Positions 6,711 through 16,380 of a DNA stretch of 32,890 nt are shown in pieces (the stretch's first letter is position 1; every line of letters begins with the position of its first letter). The position numbers were made by a program, and so were the translations under genes. Source of the DNA: Bacteroidales bacterium. GTDB lineage: Bacteria; Bacteroidota; Bacteroidia; Bacteroidales; GCA-2748055. The notes beneath the pieces are model-generated. The model was not told where the DNA came from, did not search any database, and saw only the letters and a list, made by a program, of their open reading frames with translations. Location of the stretch: assembly GCA_029210725.1 (NCBI GenBank), contig JARGFM010000001.1, positions 112,640-145,529 on the forward strand, written 5' to 3'.

Positions 6711-9700
6711 ATGAATTTATTCTTCAAGTCATATAGGATTTACTTGATTATTTTTCTCCTGAACGCTTGTGTAACCTGCATTAACTTTACATTCGCGCAA
6801 CAGGGTAAGCTCCGGTTGACCCCCTGGATACAGGAGATCAATCTCCCTGCTCCATACAACGAGATTCCCAATGAGACTTTCTACCGTGACCACGGGGGAA
6901 CCCTGTTTATCGGGAAAAGCAGCGGGTTAAACATTATTGACGGAAGAGAGTTCACTTATTTTCATATGGATGGACCGGTGTATGTGTGCGGAGACGACTC
7001 TGATACCTTGTATTACGTCTCCCAGAATGACCTGGGCTTCATTCTCCGAGAAGAGGGACACACCTTCCGTGCCATTTCTCGCAAACATATGCTGCCAACT
7101 TCCCATCGGAATTTTACTCCATCAGGAATTCAAAATATAGCCGGGGAAACATACATCTTTTCTGATATCGGGCGTTTTCTTTTTTCCAGATCAGAGATTA
7201 AATATCTGGGGCTCCACGGCGACCGGATAGAGGAAACCCCCGGAAACAAAGTTCAGAATCAGGAATTCATTAAAATGATCGGGGATAAAATCGGGATACC
7301 TTCTGAAGGAATCAGGCAAATCTTTATCTGGAACAATTCCGAAATCTGGATCCTGGGAGCCTATACGCTGCACCAAATCCATGATCCTTCACCGCTCAAC
7401 CTTCTTGAAATCTCTGATTTTAATGCAGGACGAATTCTGAAATCACATATTTTCAATGGCCGGATTCTACTGGGCACTTCCCGGGGAATTTTCTCTGTTT
7501 CAGAAGATAGTGCTCTAACAGGTTCCTGGACAATCAGGAAGCTGCTTCCCGGATCCAGCCCCTCTGTACATTTGTTCTCAACCATCAGGGATCGGGCCTT
7601 TGCGGCAGGTTCCGATGGACTGTATCATATCTCCGGAATGGAGGCCACATTAATCGACCCGGGATCCTTTACAGGAATCCAGGCAGTCAAAGAAGAAAGT
7701 GTAATAGCATCAGGAAAACAGGGGACTGTCAGGTACACCCTGGACCAGGGAGTGTGGAAATCCACCCCCCTGGATCCCTCCCTTAAAAATTCACACTCCT
7801 TTATTGAGTATAAGGATATTCCTTTCTTTATTTGTAACAATAGTGTGTTCAGGATCAATGCCAGGGCAGACCGGATAGTTCCAGTTTCCTTTCATTCTGA
7901 AGATCTGCTCTATAAGCTTGTGCAGGTGGAGGAGGCACTGTTTCTGGTGAGCAGTCAACAGGTATATAGCTATGACAGTAATGAAGAGACTTTTCAACCC
8001 CTGCCGGCGAATCACAGATCCAGACTACTGGCAGAATCCGATATGATCCTGCCGGCTACCGGAGGTAATTTCTGGATCCTTCAAAATAATGCTGATTATC
8101 TCTCTCCGGTATTATATACAGGGGATCTGGATGCGCCGGTAAGCAGCTTTGCTGCTTTCCCCGTCATGCAACTCCTGGGAGAAGTCATGGATATGGCTTA
8201 CGAAGACAGCGTTCTGTTTCTGACCGGAAAGGACAAAATCTCGCTCTTTGATCTGCACAGCCTGGGAAGCATGTCCGCAGAGATATCAATAAGCCTTTTG
8301 GAATCGGAAGATCTGGTAAACGGCGAACGGTTTCACTTCTCTGGTCTTGAGCTGCAGCATTTGCCAGAAGCTCTTTTCAGATACCGGGTTGTTCCGGGAA
8401 ACACAAGCTGGTCCAGGTGGAGTTCCAGCAGGGACTATACAGTATCGGATATAAAGCATGGCAGATATTCCATGGAAGTTCAGGCCATGGATCTCTACGG
8501 GAGAATAAGCGATACCGCAAAAAGTGCTTTTAATATTGCTCCCCCTTTTTACGCAAGCTGGTATGCTTATACTGCATATGGAATCTTCGTTCTCATTCTG
8601 CTGTTCCTTTTTCAAAAATGGCGCCTGCTGAGCTACCGGAGAGCTGAGTCGAGGATTTCGGAACGAATGGAGGCCAAGATACAGAATCTGGCCGCCGAGA
8701 AGGAGATATCGGACAAACTGGTGGCGGAAATTCTTACAAAGGACACAGCAGATCAAATCAAAAACCAGGGAAAGGCAAAATGGAGGAAATACGAAAGAGC
8801 TACTGTTTTATTCTCTGATATCCAGGGCTTCACAAAAATAGCTGAAGAAATGAATCCGGAGAAACTGATCGATGAACTGGATACTTTCTTTTTTCACTTC
8901 GACTCGGTGGTGGAAAAATACAATATTGAGAAGATCAAAACTATTGGGGATGCCTATATGGCTGCCGGGGGGATTCCGAAAAAGAACAGTACTAACCCGG
9001 TGGAGGTTGTGCTGGCAGCTTTGGAGATGCAAACTTATATGCAACAACTTAAAAGCACCAGGGCCAAGATCTGGGATCTGAGAATCGGGATTCATACCGG
9101 ACCGGTTATCGCGGGAGTAGTTGGCCATAAAAAGCTTTCTTACGATATATGGGGCGATACGGTGAATACCGCTTCGCGGATGGAATCATCGGGGACTCCC
9201 GGAAAAATAAATATCTCCGGTATGACTTACAGTATGGTAAAAGACTTTTTCATTTGTGAATACAGGGGAAAGTTACCTGTTAAATACAAAGGGAATATCG
9301 ATATGTACTATGTGAGCGGACTTCGCCCGGAATTATCGGTCGACCTGAAGGGTATTCCCAACAAGCGCTTTTTTACCAAACTTCAATTACTCAGGCTGGG
9401 TGACCTGGAGGAGATGGTATTCGATGATATCTTAAAGCGTTTACCTGAAACGCTTCATTTTCACAGCCTGGAATACGCCAGAAGGGTATATAATCAATCC
9501 TTCCTGCTCTGCCGCTCAGAAGAGATTGAACAGGAGGACCGGCTTTTAGTAAGGACCGCAGCCTTAATGCTCTTAACCGGGCTCACCCAGGACTATCTGA
9601 ACTTCGAAAATCGTTCTTCGGTTATCAGCAGGGAGATCCTCCCTGATTTTTCCTACTCGGAAGGTCAGATCGACCAGATATGCAATCTGATACTGGCCAC

Positions 9701-9971
9701 CAAAAGGCCTTTTAAGCCCAATAACCGGCTGGAAAAAATCCTGATTGATGCCAAAATGGAATATCTCGGCCGTCCCGATTATTCCGATCAGATAAAACTC
9801 CTGTACCAGGAATTGAGGAAGACCGGATCAAAAATAAATGGGCAGCAGTTTAAGAAACAGCAACTGGAGCTCTTATTTGAATTTCAGTTTTATACAGTGG
9901 CGGCTAAAAGAATGCGAGAGGTATCCGGCAATGAACAAATGTCCATCCTGGAGCAGGAAAGATGGATATAA
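6711..9971 (+). CDS. Membrane sensor adenylate cyclase: propeller, Y_Y_Y, TM, class III cyclase, degenerate HD domain
   Basis: The protein has 1086 aa. A signal peptide (about 1-30, ending FAQ) precedes a periplasmic region of beta-propeller-like repeats (about 40-540), a Y_Y_Y-like module (about 550-610), one TM helix (about 620-637) and a short coiled coil. The class III cyclase domain (about 695-868) has metal aspartates D703 (FSDIQGF) and D747 (IGDAYM). Base-selecting residues K743 and D812 (YDIWGD) indicate ATP rather than GTP, and transition-state residues N819 and R823 are present. The C-terminal region (about 900-1075) resembles an HD phosphohydrolase, but the HD pair is replaced by L954-L955 (AALMLLTGL where AALFHDIGF is expected) and the first histidine by Y922; D1013 remains. 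The likely role is sensing a periplasmic signal and making cAMP, with the HD domain acting as a regulatory fold. It is divergent from uspA. Confidence 0.88.
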   Translation: MNLFFKSYRIYLIIFLLNACVTCINFTFAQQGKLRLTPWIQEINLPAPYNEIPNETFYRDHGGTLFIGKSSGLNIIDGREFTYFHMDGPVYVCGDDSDTLYYVSQNDLGFILREEGHTFRAISRKHMLPTSHRNFTPSGIQNIAGETYIFSDIGRFLFSRSEIKYLGLHGDRIEETPGNKVQNQEFIKMIGDKIGIPSEGIRQIFIWNNSEIWILGAYTLHQIHDPSPLNLLEISDFNAGRILKSHIFNGRILLGTSRGIFSVSEDSALTGSWTIRKLLPGSSPSVHLFSTIRDRAFAAGSDGLYHISGMEATLIDPGSFTGIQAVKEESVIASGKQGTVRYTLDQGVWKSTPLDPSLKNSHSFIEYKDIPFFICNNSVFRINARADRIVPVSFHSEDLLYKLVQVEEALFLVSSQQVYSYDSNEETFQPLPANHRSRLLAESDMILPATGGNFWILQNNADYLSPVLYTGDLDAPVSSFAAFPVMQLLGEVMDMAYEDSVLFLTGKDKISLFDLHSLGSMSAEISISLLESEDLVNGERFHFSGLELQHLPEALFRYRVVPGNTSWSRWSSSRDYTVSDIKHGRYSMEVQAMDLYGRISDTAKSAFNIAPPFYASWYAYTAYGIFVLILLFLFQKWRLLSYRRAESRISERMEAKIQNLAAEKEISDKLVAEILTKDTADQIKNQGKAKWRKYERATVLFSDIQGFTKIAEEMNPEKLIDELDTFFFHFDSVVEKYNIEKIKTIGDAYMAAGGIPKKNSTNPVEVVLAALEMQTYMQQLKSTRAKIWDLRIGIHTGPVIAGVVGHKKLSYDIWGDTVNTASRMESSGTPGKINISGMTYSMVKDFFICEYRGKLPVKYKGNIDMYYVSGLRPELSVDLKGIPNKRFFTKLQLLRLGDLEEMVFDDILKRLPETLHFHSLEYARRVYNQSFLLCRSEEIEQEDRLLVRTAALMLLTGLTQDYLNFENRSSVISREILPDFSYSEGQIDQICNLILATKRPFKPNNRLEKILIDAKMEYLGRPDYSDQIKLLYQELRKTGSKINGQQFKKQQLELLFEFQFYTVAAKRMREVSGNEQMSILEQERWI

Positions 9972-10002
9972 AACATCCTTTTATAACATCCTTTCATTAT
10001 TG

Positions 10003-10030
10003 TTGCAGCGGCTTTGTTTGATTACTTTTG
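10003..10030 (+). promoter_or_regulatory. Candidate promoter for ilvE
   Basis: TTG at 10003-10005 and TACTTTTG at 10023-10030 are separated by 17 bp in the 89-bp gap before ilvE. The -7 box matches TAnnTTTG; the spacing is slightly shorter than the usual 19-21. Confidence 0.4.
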
Positions 10031-10060
10031 ATCTCTTACTATAACCTCTAACAGATTATC

Positions 10061-11077
10061 ATGGAACTTGACTGGAAAAACCTGGGCTTCGGCATCATGA
10101 AGACTGATTATAATGTGCGCTGTCTTTACAAAGACGGAAAATGGGGCAAATTGGAAGTATCCCCGGATCCGTATCTTCCCATTCATATCGGGGCCACCTG
10201 CCTGCATTACGGCCAGGAATCATTCGAAGGCCTGAAAGCATTTGCCGGCAAGGACGGACACATCAGGCTGTTCAGACATGAGGAAAATGCAAAGCGAATG
10301 ATCCGTTCAGCCAAAGGAATTCTTCTGGCTGAGGTTCCCGTTGAGCTATTTATGGAGGCCGTGGAGAAAGTGGTTCTGCTGAATAAGCGCTTTGTCCCCC
10401 CTTATGGCACGGGGGCATCCCTTTATATCCGTCCCCTGCTGATCGGAACGGGTCCGGAAGTCGGTGTAAAACCTGCCACAGAATACACCTTCCTTATATT
10501 TGTTATGCCGGTGGGGCCCTATTTCAAAGCTGGATTTAAACCGGTAAATGTCATGATTTGCCGGGATCATGACAGAGCCGCTCCTCTGGGGACAGGCCAC
10601 CTGAAAGTCGGAGGCAACTATGCGGCCAGTATGGCATCTATTGCACGGGCTCATCAGGAGGGTTATGCCACGGCTCTGTATCTGGATGCCAAAGAGAAAA
10701 AGTACATCGACGAGTGCGGTCCTGCCAATTTCTTCGGGATCAAAGACAACACCTTTATCACCCCAAAATCACACTCTATTCTGCCATCCATAACCAACAA
10801 AAGCCTTCAGACCCTGGCCGGGCAGATGGGTATGAAAGTGGAAGTTCGTCCGGTCCCTGTGGAAGAACTCAGCACTTTTGAGGAAGTCGGAGCCTGTGGT
10901 ACTGCTGCGGTAATTTCGCCCATTGGGAAAGTGGCCGATGTTGAAGAGGGGATCACCTATTCTTTCGGGGACGGGATCACACCGGGTCCGGTCTCTACGA
11001 AGCTTTACGAAACCCTTCTCGGAATCCAGAACGGTGATCTGGAGGATTCCTTCGGGTGGACCAAAATCCTGGATTAA
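10061..11077 (+). CDS. ilvE: Branched-chain amino acid aminotransferase
   Basis: This is a PLP-dependent fold-type IV transaminase that interconverts leucine, isoleucine and valine with their 2-oxo acids, using 2-oxoglutarate/glutamate. It is 338 aa, normal for the long (bacterial/eukaryotic BCAT) subgroup. Visible motifs are CLHYGQESFEGLKAF near residues 47-61, RPLLIGTGP near 124, and the PLP lysine K182 in HLKVGGNYAAS. ECGPANFFGIK follows near 213, and a glycine/threonine phosphate-binding stretch (ACGTAAVISP) comes near the end. The start ATG at 10061 fits the family N-terminus (GFG...TDYN). It is followed 33 bp later by ftsX, which has its own promoter-like box, so the two may be separate units. 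Confidence 0.96.
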   Translation: MELDWKNLGFGIMKTDYNVRCLYKDGKWGKLEVSPDPYLPIHIGATCLHYGQESFEGLKAFAGKDGHIRLFRHEENAKRMIRSAKGILLAEVPVELFMEAVEKVVLLNKRFVPPYGTGASLYIRPLLIGTGPEVGVKPATEYTFLIFVMPVGPYFKAGFKPVNVMICRDHDRAAPLGTGHLKVGGNYAASMASIARAHQEGYATALYLDAKEKKYIDECGPANFFGIKDNTFITPKSHSILPSITNKSLQTLAGQMGMKVEVRPVPVEELSTFEEVGACGTAAVISPIGKVADVEEGITYSFGDGITPGPVSTKLYETLLGIQNGDLEDSFGWTKILD

Positions 11078-11082
11078 ATTCC

Positions 11083-11090
11083 TATCTTTG
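11083..11090 (+). promoter_or_regulatory. Candidate -7 box for the ftsX-uppP-truB cluster
   Basis: TATCTTTG, a strong form of the Bacteroidota -7 element, lies 20 bp before the ftsX ATG and just after the ilvE stop. No clear -33 box at 19-21 bp was seen (the region would lie inside ilvE). Confidence 0.45.
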
Positions 11091-11110
11091 CGACAGCCAT
11101 TTTTTGAGGC

Positions 11111-11986
11111 ATGTCAAAGAAGGAAAACAGGACATATTCCCGGAGAATACGAAGCTCCTATATTACCTCGATCATTAGTATCTCGCTGGTTTTATTGCTG
11201 CTCGGGATGGTAGGGCTATTGCTGATCAACGGACGCAATATCCGGAAACAGGTGATGGAGAGCATTGGTTTCAATGTAATACTCAAAGAAAATGTCAAGG
11301 AAGCAGACATCTACCAGCTTCAGAAAATACTGGATTCCAGGGAGTTTATTCTGTCAACGGAGTATATCACCAAAGAGGAGGCCGCCTTGGAAACCGAACA
11401 GATGCTGGGGGAAGATTTTATCCGCTTTTTAGGCTACAACCCTCTTCCACCTTCCATCAGGGTCAGATTGCATCAGCCCTGGGCCAACCCCGATTCGGTC
11501 ATGATTATTGAGCAGGATCTGATGAATTACGACTCCATAGAGGAGGTGTATTATAAAAAATCACTGTTATATGCAGTGAATGAAAATATCCGGCAGATCA
11601 CGGTGATCATCCTGGGTTTTTCCATTCTGCTTGCATTGATCTCTGTCACCCTGATAAACAATACCATCAGGTTATCGATTTATTCCAAGCGATTTATCAT
11701 TAATACCATGCAACTGGTAGGAGCCAACAGAAGTTTTATCCGCAGGCCCTTCCTGTTCACCAGCGCAGCCAGCGGATTCACGGGAAGTATGGTAGCGCTT
11801 GCATTGTTGTTCGCTTTGATTTACCTGCTTCAGGAAGAATTTGAAGGGGTAATATCCCTTAAAGATTATGACATGCTGTCCATTCTGGCTCTGGGAGTGA
11901 TCCTCACAGGTATCGTCCTCAACTGGGTATCGACCTTTTTTGCCGTGAATAAATATCTGAATATAAAAACCGATAAGCTTTACTAA
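11111..11986 (+). CDS. ftsX: Cell division protein FtsX
   Basis: FtsX is the membrane partner of the ATPase FtsE. Together they couple septation to peptidoglycan hydrolase activation. The 291-aa protein has the expected layout: a basic cytoplasmic N-terminus, TM1 (about 17-37, SIISISLVLLLLGMVGLLL), an extracytoplasmic domain (about 40-150), and three C-terminal TM helices around 158-180, 205-232 and 250-275. The loop after TM2 holds the typical permease motif NTIRLSIYSKRF...MQLVGA. ftsE is not in the window, which is common in this phylum, where the two genes are often apart. DUF3098 starts 10 bp downstream. Confidence 0.92.
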   Translation: MSKKENRTYSRRIRSSYITSIISISLVLLLLGMVGLLLINGRNIRKQVMESIGFNVILKENVKEADIYQLQKILDSREFILSTEYITKEEAALETEQMLGEDFIRFLGYNPLPPSIRVRLHQPWANPDSVMIIEQDLMNYDSIEEVYYKKSLLYAVNENIRQITVIILGFSILLALISVTLINNTIRLSIYSKRFIINTMQLVGANRSFIRRPFLFTSAASGFTGSMVALALLFALIYLLQEEFEGVISLKDYDMLSILALGVILTGIVLNWVSTFFAVNKYLNIKTDKLY

Positions 11987-11996
11987 TTGAATCCAT

Positions 11997-12251
11997 ATGA
12001 GTAAGAAAAGTACGGACAAAGAGAGTTTTGCTCTGGCTAAGGAGAATTACATTCTGTTGATTATTGGATTTGCTGTCATCATTCTGGGATTCATACTGAT
12101 GATTGGCGGAAAATCAGAAGATCCTGCCGTTTTCAATGAAGAAGAGATTTTTAGTTTTCGCAGGATTACTCTGGCACCTATTATCGTACTGGCAGGCTTT
12201 ATCTTTGAGATTTGGGCCATTATGAAAAAGCCCAAAGCAGATAACAAATGA
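11997..12251 (+). CDS. DUF3098 small membrane protein
   Basis: This 84-aa protein has two hydrophobic helices, about residues 18-38 (YILLIIGFAVIILGFILMIGG) and 56-75 (ITLAPIIVLAGFIFEIWAI). The linker holds SEDPAVFNEEEIFSFRR. This pattern matches the Bacteroidota DUF3098 family, which is typically found between ftsX and uppP. Its function is unknown. The stop codon overlaps the start of uppP by four bases (ATGA, 12248-12251), suggesting translational coupling. The conserved location suggests a role near the divisome or undecaprenyl phosphate recycling, but this is inference from neighbours only. Confidence 0.88.
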   Translation: MSKKSTDKESFALAKENYILLIIGFAVIILGFILMIGGKSEDPAVFNEEEIFSFRRITLAPIIVLAGFIFEIWAIMKKPKADNK

Positions 12252-13033
12252 CCTGGCTTGAAGCATTGATCCTTGGTCTGATCCAGGGACTTACTGAATT
12301 TCTTCCTGTAAGCAGCAGCGGACACCTGGAAATCGGAAAAGTCCTGTTAAACGTGGAGATAAAAGAGAGTCTCTCCTTTACAGTACTGGTCCATTTTGCC
12401 ACCGTATTAAGTACCATTACTGTTTTTTATAAGGATATTTTAAAACTCCTTGGCGGACTTTTTCAATTCAAATGGAACGAGGAGACCCGCTACGTTAGCA
12501 AAATACTCTTATCGATGGTCCCCGTGCTGTTTGTAGGGATTTTCTTCCGGGAACAGCTCGAAGCACTTTTTTCCGGAAATCTTGCGCTGGTGGGCAGTGC
12601 CCTGCTGGTAATTGCGCTCCTGCTGTTCTCCACCCAACTGGTAAAACCAGGGACAAAGAAGATTCCCTTCCTGGATGCACTCCTGATGGGAATTGCCCAG
12701 GCCATTGCAACCATTCCGGGTATTTCCCGTTCTGGCGCTACCATTTCCGCCGGGCTCTTACTAAAGAACGGACGCAGTGAGGTGGCACAATTCTCCTTCC
12801 TGATGGTATTATTTCCCATCATCGGGGCCGCCCTCCTGGATATTCTTTCGATTTCTTCTTCAGGCTCAGAGAGCACCATAGCCACGGGATCTCTGATCAT
12901 CGGTTTTCTGGCTGCCTACCTGTCGGGTTACCTGGCATGCAGATGGATGATCAATCTTGTAAAGAAAGGGAATCTCTACTGGTTTGCCATCTATTGTGCG
13001 ATTGTTGGAGTGGTTTCAATTATCTTTGCCTGA
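12248..13033 (+). CDS. uppP: Undecaprenyl-diphosphatase UppP (BacA)
   Basis: UppP is an integral membrane phosphatase that converts undecaprenyl pyrophosphate to the monophosphate. It recycles the lipid carrier for peptidoglycan, O-antigen and related polymers, and gives bacitracin resistance. The 261-aa sequence holds both catalytic motifs: a glutamate-rich helix (EALILGLIQGLTEFLP) leading into SSSGH near residues 22-27, and PGISRSGATIS near 157-167. Multiple hydrophobic helices cover the rest. The start overlaps DUF3098 by ATGA and truB begins 4 bp after its stop, so it is part of a tight operon. Confidence 0.96.
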   Translation: MTWLEALILGLIQGLTEFLPVSSSGHLEIGKVLLNVEIKESLSFTVLVHFATVLSTITVFYKDILKLLGGLFQFKWNEETRYVSKILLSMVPVLFVGIFFREQLEALFSGNLALVGSALLVIALLLFSTQLVKPGTKKIPFLDALLMGIAQAIATIPGISRSGATISAGLLLKNGRSEVAQFSFLMVLFPIIGAALLDILSISSSGSESTIATGSLIIGFLAAYLSGYLACRWMINLVKKGNLYWFAIYCAIVGVVSIIFA

Positions 13034-13037
13034 TTCT

Positions 13038-13739
13038 ATGGAGCTTACCAGTCCCGAAACATACCTGGACGGAACAGTCCTCTATATAGACAAGCCCCTG
13101 AACTGGACCTCATTTGATGTGGTCAACAAGATCCGCAAGTCCCTCCGGCACTACCTGGGGATTCAGAAAATCAAGGTGGGACATGCAGGCACCCTGGATC
13201 CACTGGCAAGCGGACTGGTAATTATCTGTACAGGGAAAGCCACTAAACAGATCATGCAGTTCCAGGATATGGATAAAGCTTACACCGCGTATATCCGCCT
13301 GGGAGCAACCACACCCTCTTTCGACCTGGAAACCGGGGTGGATCACAGCTATCCCTGGGAGCATATCACTTCCGGTCATATTAAGCAGGCTCTGTCAGAA
13401 TTATCGGGCGACCAGGAGCAGATGCCTCCCCTCTTTTCAGCCAAAAGCGTAGACGGGAAACGGGCCTACAGCATGGCCAGGAAAGGAAAACAGGTGGAAC
13501 TAAAACCCCAGCAGATACATATCGCCCGACTGGAGACGCTGTCCGAAAAACTGCCTGAACTTATTCTCCATGTGGAATGCAGCAAAGGAACCTATATCAG
13601 GTCTCTGGCCAGAGATCTGGGCATAAAGCTCCAATCCGGGGCACACTTAACCGGTCTCCGGCGCACCAGAATAGGGCCTCACCATATCGATCAAGCAATT
13701 TCCCTGGACAACTTTATTGAAAATCTTAAACTTTTGTAA
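13038..13739 (+). CDS. truB: tRNA pseudouridine(55) synthase TruB
   Basis: TruB makes pseudouridine-55 in the T-loop of tRNAs. The chosen start is the ATG at 13038, 4 bp after the uppP stop, giving 233 aa. A longer frame begins at 12984 inside uppP, but its extra 18 residues look like an out-of-frame reading of uppP. Motifs are [15 protein letters not shown], the catalytic [14 protein letters not shown] with D54, [16 protein letters not shown], and [15 protein letters not shown] large PUA domain is absent, as in many Bacteroidota TruB proteins. queA follows after 59 bp. Confidence 0.95.
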   Translation: MELTSPETYLDGTVLYIDKPLNWTSFDVVNKIRKSLRHYLGIQKIKVGHAGTLDPLASGLVIICTGKATKQIMQFQDMDKAYTAYIRLGATTPSFDLETGVDHSYPWEHITSGHIKQALSELSGDQEQMPPLFSAKSVDGKRAYSMARKGKQVELKPQQIHIARLETLSEKLPELILHVECSKGTYIRSLARDLGIKLQSGAHLTGLRRTRIGPHHIDQAISLDNFIENLKLL

Positions 13740-13798
13740 CTTTTTTGCGTTTCTTACGTATAACGAGGCTCGCACAAATCAATAATCACAATCAACAT

Positions 13799-14848
13799 AT
13801 GAAGCTATCCCAATACAAATTCAATTTACCTGCCGAACTGGTTGCCAAATTTCCTGCCAAGAACCGCGATGAATCCAGATTGATGGTCCTGCACCGCGAC
13901 ACAGAAACCATTGAACATAAAGCCTTCAAAGATATTATAGAATATTTCGACGACGGGGACGTGATGGTATTCAATGACACCAAAGTTTTTCCAGCCCGTT
14001 TATATGGAAATAAAGAGAAAACCGGGGCAGAGATTGAGGTCTTTTTGCTGAGGGAACTTAACAGGGAACAGCGTTTGTGGGATGTACTCGTAGATCCGGC
14101 AAGAAAAATCCGGATCGGGAACAAACTGTATTTTGGAGAAGATGATGTGCTGGTTGCCGAAGTGATTGATAATACTACTTCCAGGGGACGGACTCTGCGC
14201 TTTCTTTACGATGGCGATTATGATGAATTTAAAAAGACTCTTTTTGAGCTGGGCGAAACACCCCTCCCAAAATTCATTGAAAGAAAGGTGGAACCGGAAG
14301 ACAAAGAACGCTATCAAACTGTTTATGCCAAACATGAAGGTGCCGTAGCGGCCCCCACAGCCGGAATGCACTTCAGCCGGGAATTGCTTAAGAAAATGGA
14401 AATCAAAGGCATAGATTTTGCATATATCACCCTGCACGTGGGACTGGGTAATTTTAGAAGCGTGGATGTGGAGGATCTGACCAAACATAAAATGGACTCC
14501 GAGAGGATTCATATCACAGAGGATTCTGTCAAACTCGTCAATGCCGCAAAAGAGATGAGGAAGAACGTTTGTGCAATCGGGACCACTGTGATGCGGACTC
14601 TCGAAAGCTCTGTTTCAACGGATGGATTTCTCAAAGAGTATGACGGGTGGACCAACAAATTCATCTTTCCTCCTTACGAATTTTCTGTCCCCAACAGAAT
14701 GGTATCCAATTTCCATCTCCCCTATTCCACCCTGTTGATGATGGTATCTGCATTCGCAGGGTATCATCTTCTTATGAATGCATACGAGGTTGCCATCAAG
14801 GAAAAATATAAGTTTGGCACCTATGGAGATGCCATGCTGATTCTGTAA
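13799..14848 (+). CDS. queA: S-adenosylmethionine:tRNA ribosyltransferase-isomerase QueA
   Basis: QueA transfers and rearranges the ribosyl part of SAM onto 7-aminomethyl-7-deazaguanine in tRNA, making epoxyqueuosine. The start at 13799 gives 349 aa beginning [19 protein letters not shown], the family N-terminus. The 18 extra codons back to 13745 have no similarity and begin within the truB-queA gap. Motifs are [49 protein letters not shown] and the C-terminal [18 protein letters not shown] and [10 protein letters not shown]. Length is normal. The other queuosine genes are not in the window. The GH3 gene starts 10 bp downstream. Confidence 0.96.
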   Translation: MKLSQYKFNLPAELVAKFPAKNRDESRLMVLHRDTETIEHKAFKDIIEYFDDGDVMVFNDTKVFPARLYGNKEKTGAEIEVFLLRELNREQRLWDVLVDPARKIRIGNKLYFGEDDVLVAEVIDNTTSRGRTLRFLYDGDYDEFKKTLFELGETPLPKFIERKVEPEDKERYQTVYAKHEGAVAAPTAGMHFSRELLKKMEIKGIDFAYITLHVGLGNFRSVDVEDLTKHKMDSERIHITEDSVKLVNAAKEMRKNVCAIGTTVMRTLESSVSTDGFLKEYDGWTNKFIFPPYEFSVPNRMVSNFHLPYSTLLMMVSAFAGYHLLMNAYEVAIKEKYKFGTYGDAMLIL

Positions 14849-14858
14849 GCGGTCCGGC

Positions 14859-16373
14859 ATGCCCCTGCTTAACTCCATTATATCCTGGGTGAATGTAAAA
14901 CGGCTTCATCAAATTGAGCTGTTCATGAAATATCCCTTTGATGTACAAAAGGAGGTTTTTTCAAGATTGATAGAACAGGCGCGACGAACAACCTGGGGCG
15001 TTCAGTATGGTTTCGACTCCATCGATTCTATAGGGGAATTCCAGAAGAGTGTACCCATCAGTACTTACGAGGATATAAAACCTTATATCAACCGGCTCAT
15101 GGAGGGCGAACAAAACCTGCTTTGGCCCACAGAGATCAAATGGTTCGCCAAATCATCGGGTACCACTTCAGATAAAAGCAAATATATCCCCGTGAGTAAT
15201 GAAGCTCTGGAGGATTGTCACTTCAGGGGAGCGAAGGATGTGATTGCATTCTATACCAAACAGAAGCCTGAAAGTGCGATACTGAAAGGAAAGACTCTGA
15301 CTCTGGGGGGCAGTGCCGAGGTAAATAACCTCAGCAACCAGTCCTACTACGGGGACCTGTCGGCTGTTCTTATTGAAAACCTTCCCTTCTGGGCTCAGTT
15401 TATACGCACCCCTGCCTCTGAAATTGCACTGATTCCTGATTTTGAGGAGAAGCTCGAAAAAATTACACACTTTACCATTAACGAAAACGTCACCAGCATC
15501 GCAGGGGTACCCTCCTGGAACCTGGTCCTTTTGAGAGCCGTTTTAGATTTCACCGGCAAAAATAATATCCTGGAGGTCTGGCCCAATCTCGAACTATTTA
15601 CCCATGGAGGGATCAGTTTCACCCCCTACCGTGAATCCTTCAAAAAACTGATCCCCTCTGATAGAATGAATTACATGGAGACCTACAATGCATCGGAAGG
15701 TTTCTTTGGAATTCAGGACAATCTGCAACGCGACGACATGTTACTGATGCTTGACCTGGGAGTATTTTATGAGTTTATTCCTCTCGATCAGCTTGAGGAA
15801 CCGGATCCGCCCGTCTCTACCGTTGAGGAAGTAAAGACGGGAGTGAATTATGCCATGATTATCAGCACTAACGGGGGATTGTGGCGATACATGATTGGAG
15901 ATACCGTTGTCTTTACCTCCCAGTACCCGCACAGGATCAAGATTTCAGGTCGCACCAAATATTTCATCAACGCTTTTGGAGAAGAGGTGATCCTGGAAAA
16001 TGCAGAGAAAGCGTTAATGTCGGCCTGCAAGGAGACCGGAGCTGTGATCAAGGAATATACAGCCGGACCGATGTTTATGAGTGATGAGTCAAAGGGAAGG
16101 CATGAATGGATGATTGAATTTGAAACTCCACCCGGGAACCTGGCTCAATTCGCCGAGGGGCTCGACCGGACATTAAAGTCCGTGAATTCCGATTATGAAG
16201 CCAAACGATATAAGGACCTCACCCTCATGCTTCCCAAAGTGGTATCCCTGCAACCCGGAACTTTTTACAAATGGATGCAAAAACGTGGTAAACTGGGGGG
16301 GCAGAACAAGATACCAAGGCTTGCCAACGACCGGAAATATTTAGATGAGCTAAGTGATATTCTAAGCCGATAA
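14859..16373 (+). CDS. GH3-family acyl-acid amido synthetase-like protein
   Basis: The 504-aa protein belongs to the GH3 branch of the adenylate-forming (ANL) superfamily. In plants GH3 enzymes adenylate acyl acids such as auxin or jasmonate and conjugate them to amino acids. Bacterial members are common in Bacteroidota but their substrates are largely unknown. Visible motifs are the ATP loop KSSGTTSDKSKYIPVS (about 97-112), YNASEGFFG (about 275), WRYMIGDTV (about 340) and the C-terminal GKLGGQNKIPRL (about 477-488). The catalytic framework looks intact, so an active adenylating enzyme is likely; the acid and amine partners cannot be read from the sequence. It is packed 10 bp behind queA and 43 bp before the nucleoside kinase gene. 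Confidence 0.88.
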   Translation: MPLLNSIISWVNVKRLHQIELFMKYPFDVQKEVFSRLIEQARRTTWGVQYGFDSIDSIGEFQKSVPISTYEDIKPYINRLMEGEQNLLWPTEIKWFAKSSGTTSDKSKYIPVSNEALEDCHFRGAKDVIAFYTKQKPESAILKGKTLTLGGSAEVNNLSNQSYYGDLSAVLIENLPFWAQFIRTPASEIALIPDFEEKLEKITHFTINENVTSIAGVPSWNLVLLRAVLDFTGKNNILEVWPNLELFTHGGISFTPYRESFKKLIPSDRMNYMETYNASEGFFGIQDNLQRDDMLLMLDLGVFYEFIPLDQLEEPDPPVSTVEEVKTGVNYAMIISTNGGLWRYMIGDTVVFTSQYPHRIKISGRTKYFINAFGEEVILENAEKALMSACKETGAVIKEYTAGPMFMSDESKGRHEWMIEFETPPGNLAQFAEGLDRTLKSVNSDYEAKRYKDLTLMLPKVVSLQPGTFYKWMQKRGKLGGQNKIPRLANDRKYLDELSDILSR

Positions 16374-16380
16374 AAGTTGC

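Noticed and set aside
12984-13037. 18-codon N-terminal extension of truB
   Set aside because: It lies inside uppP in another frame and lacks TruB similarity; the ATG at 13038 is 4 bp after the uppP stop.
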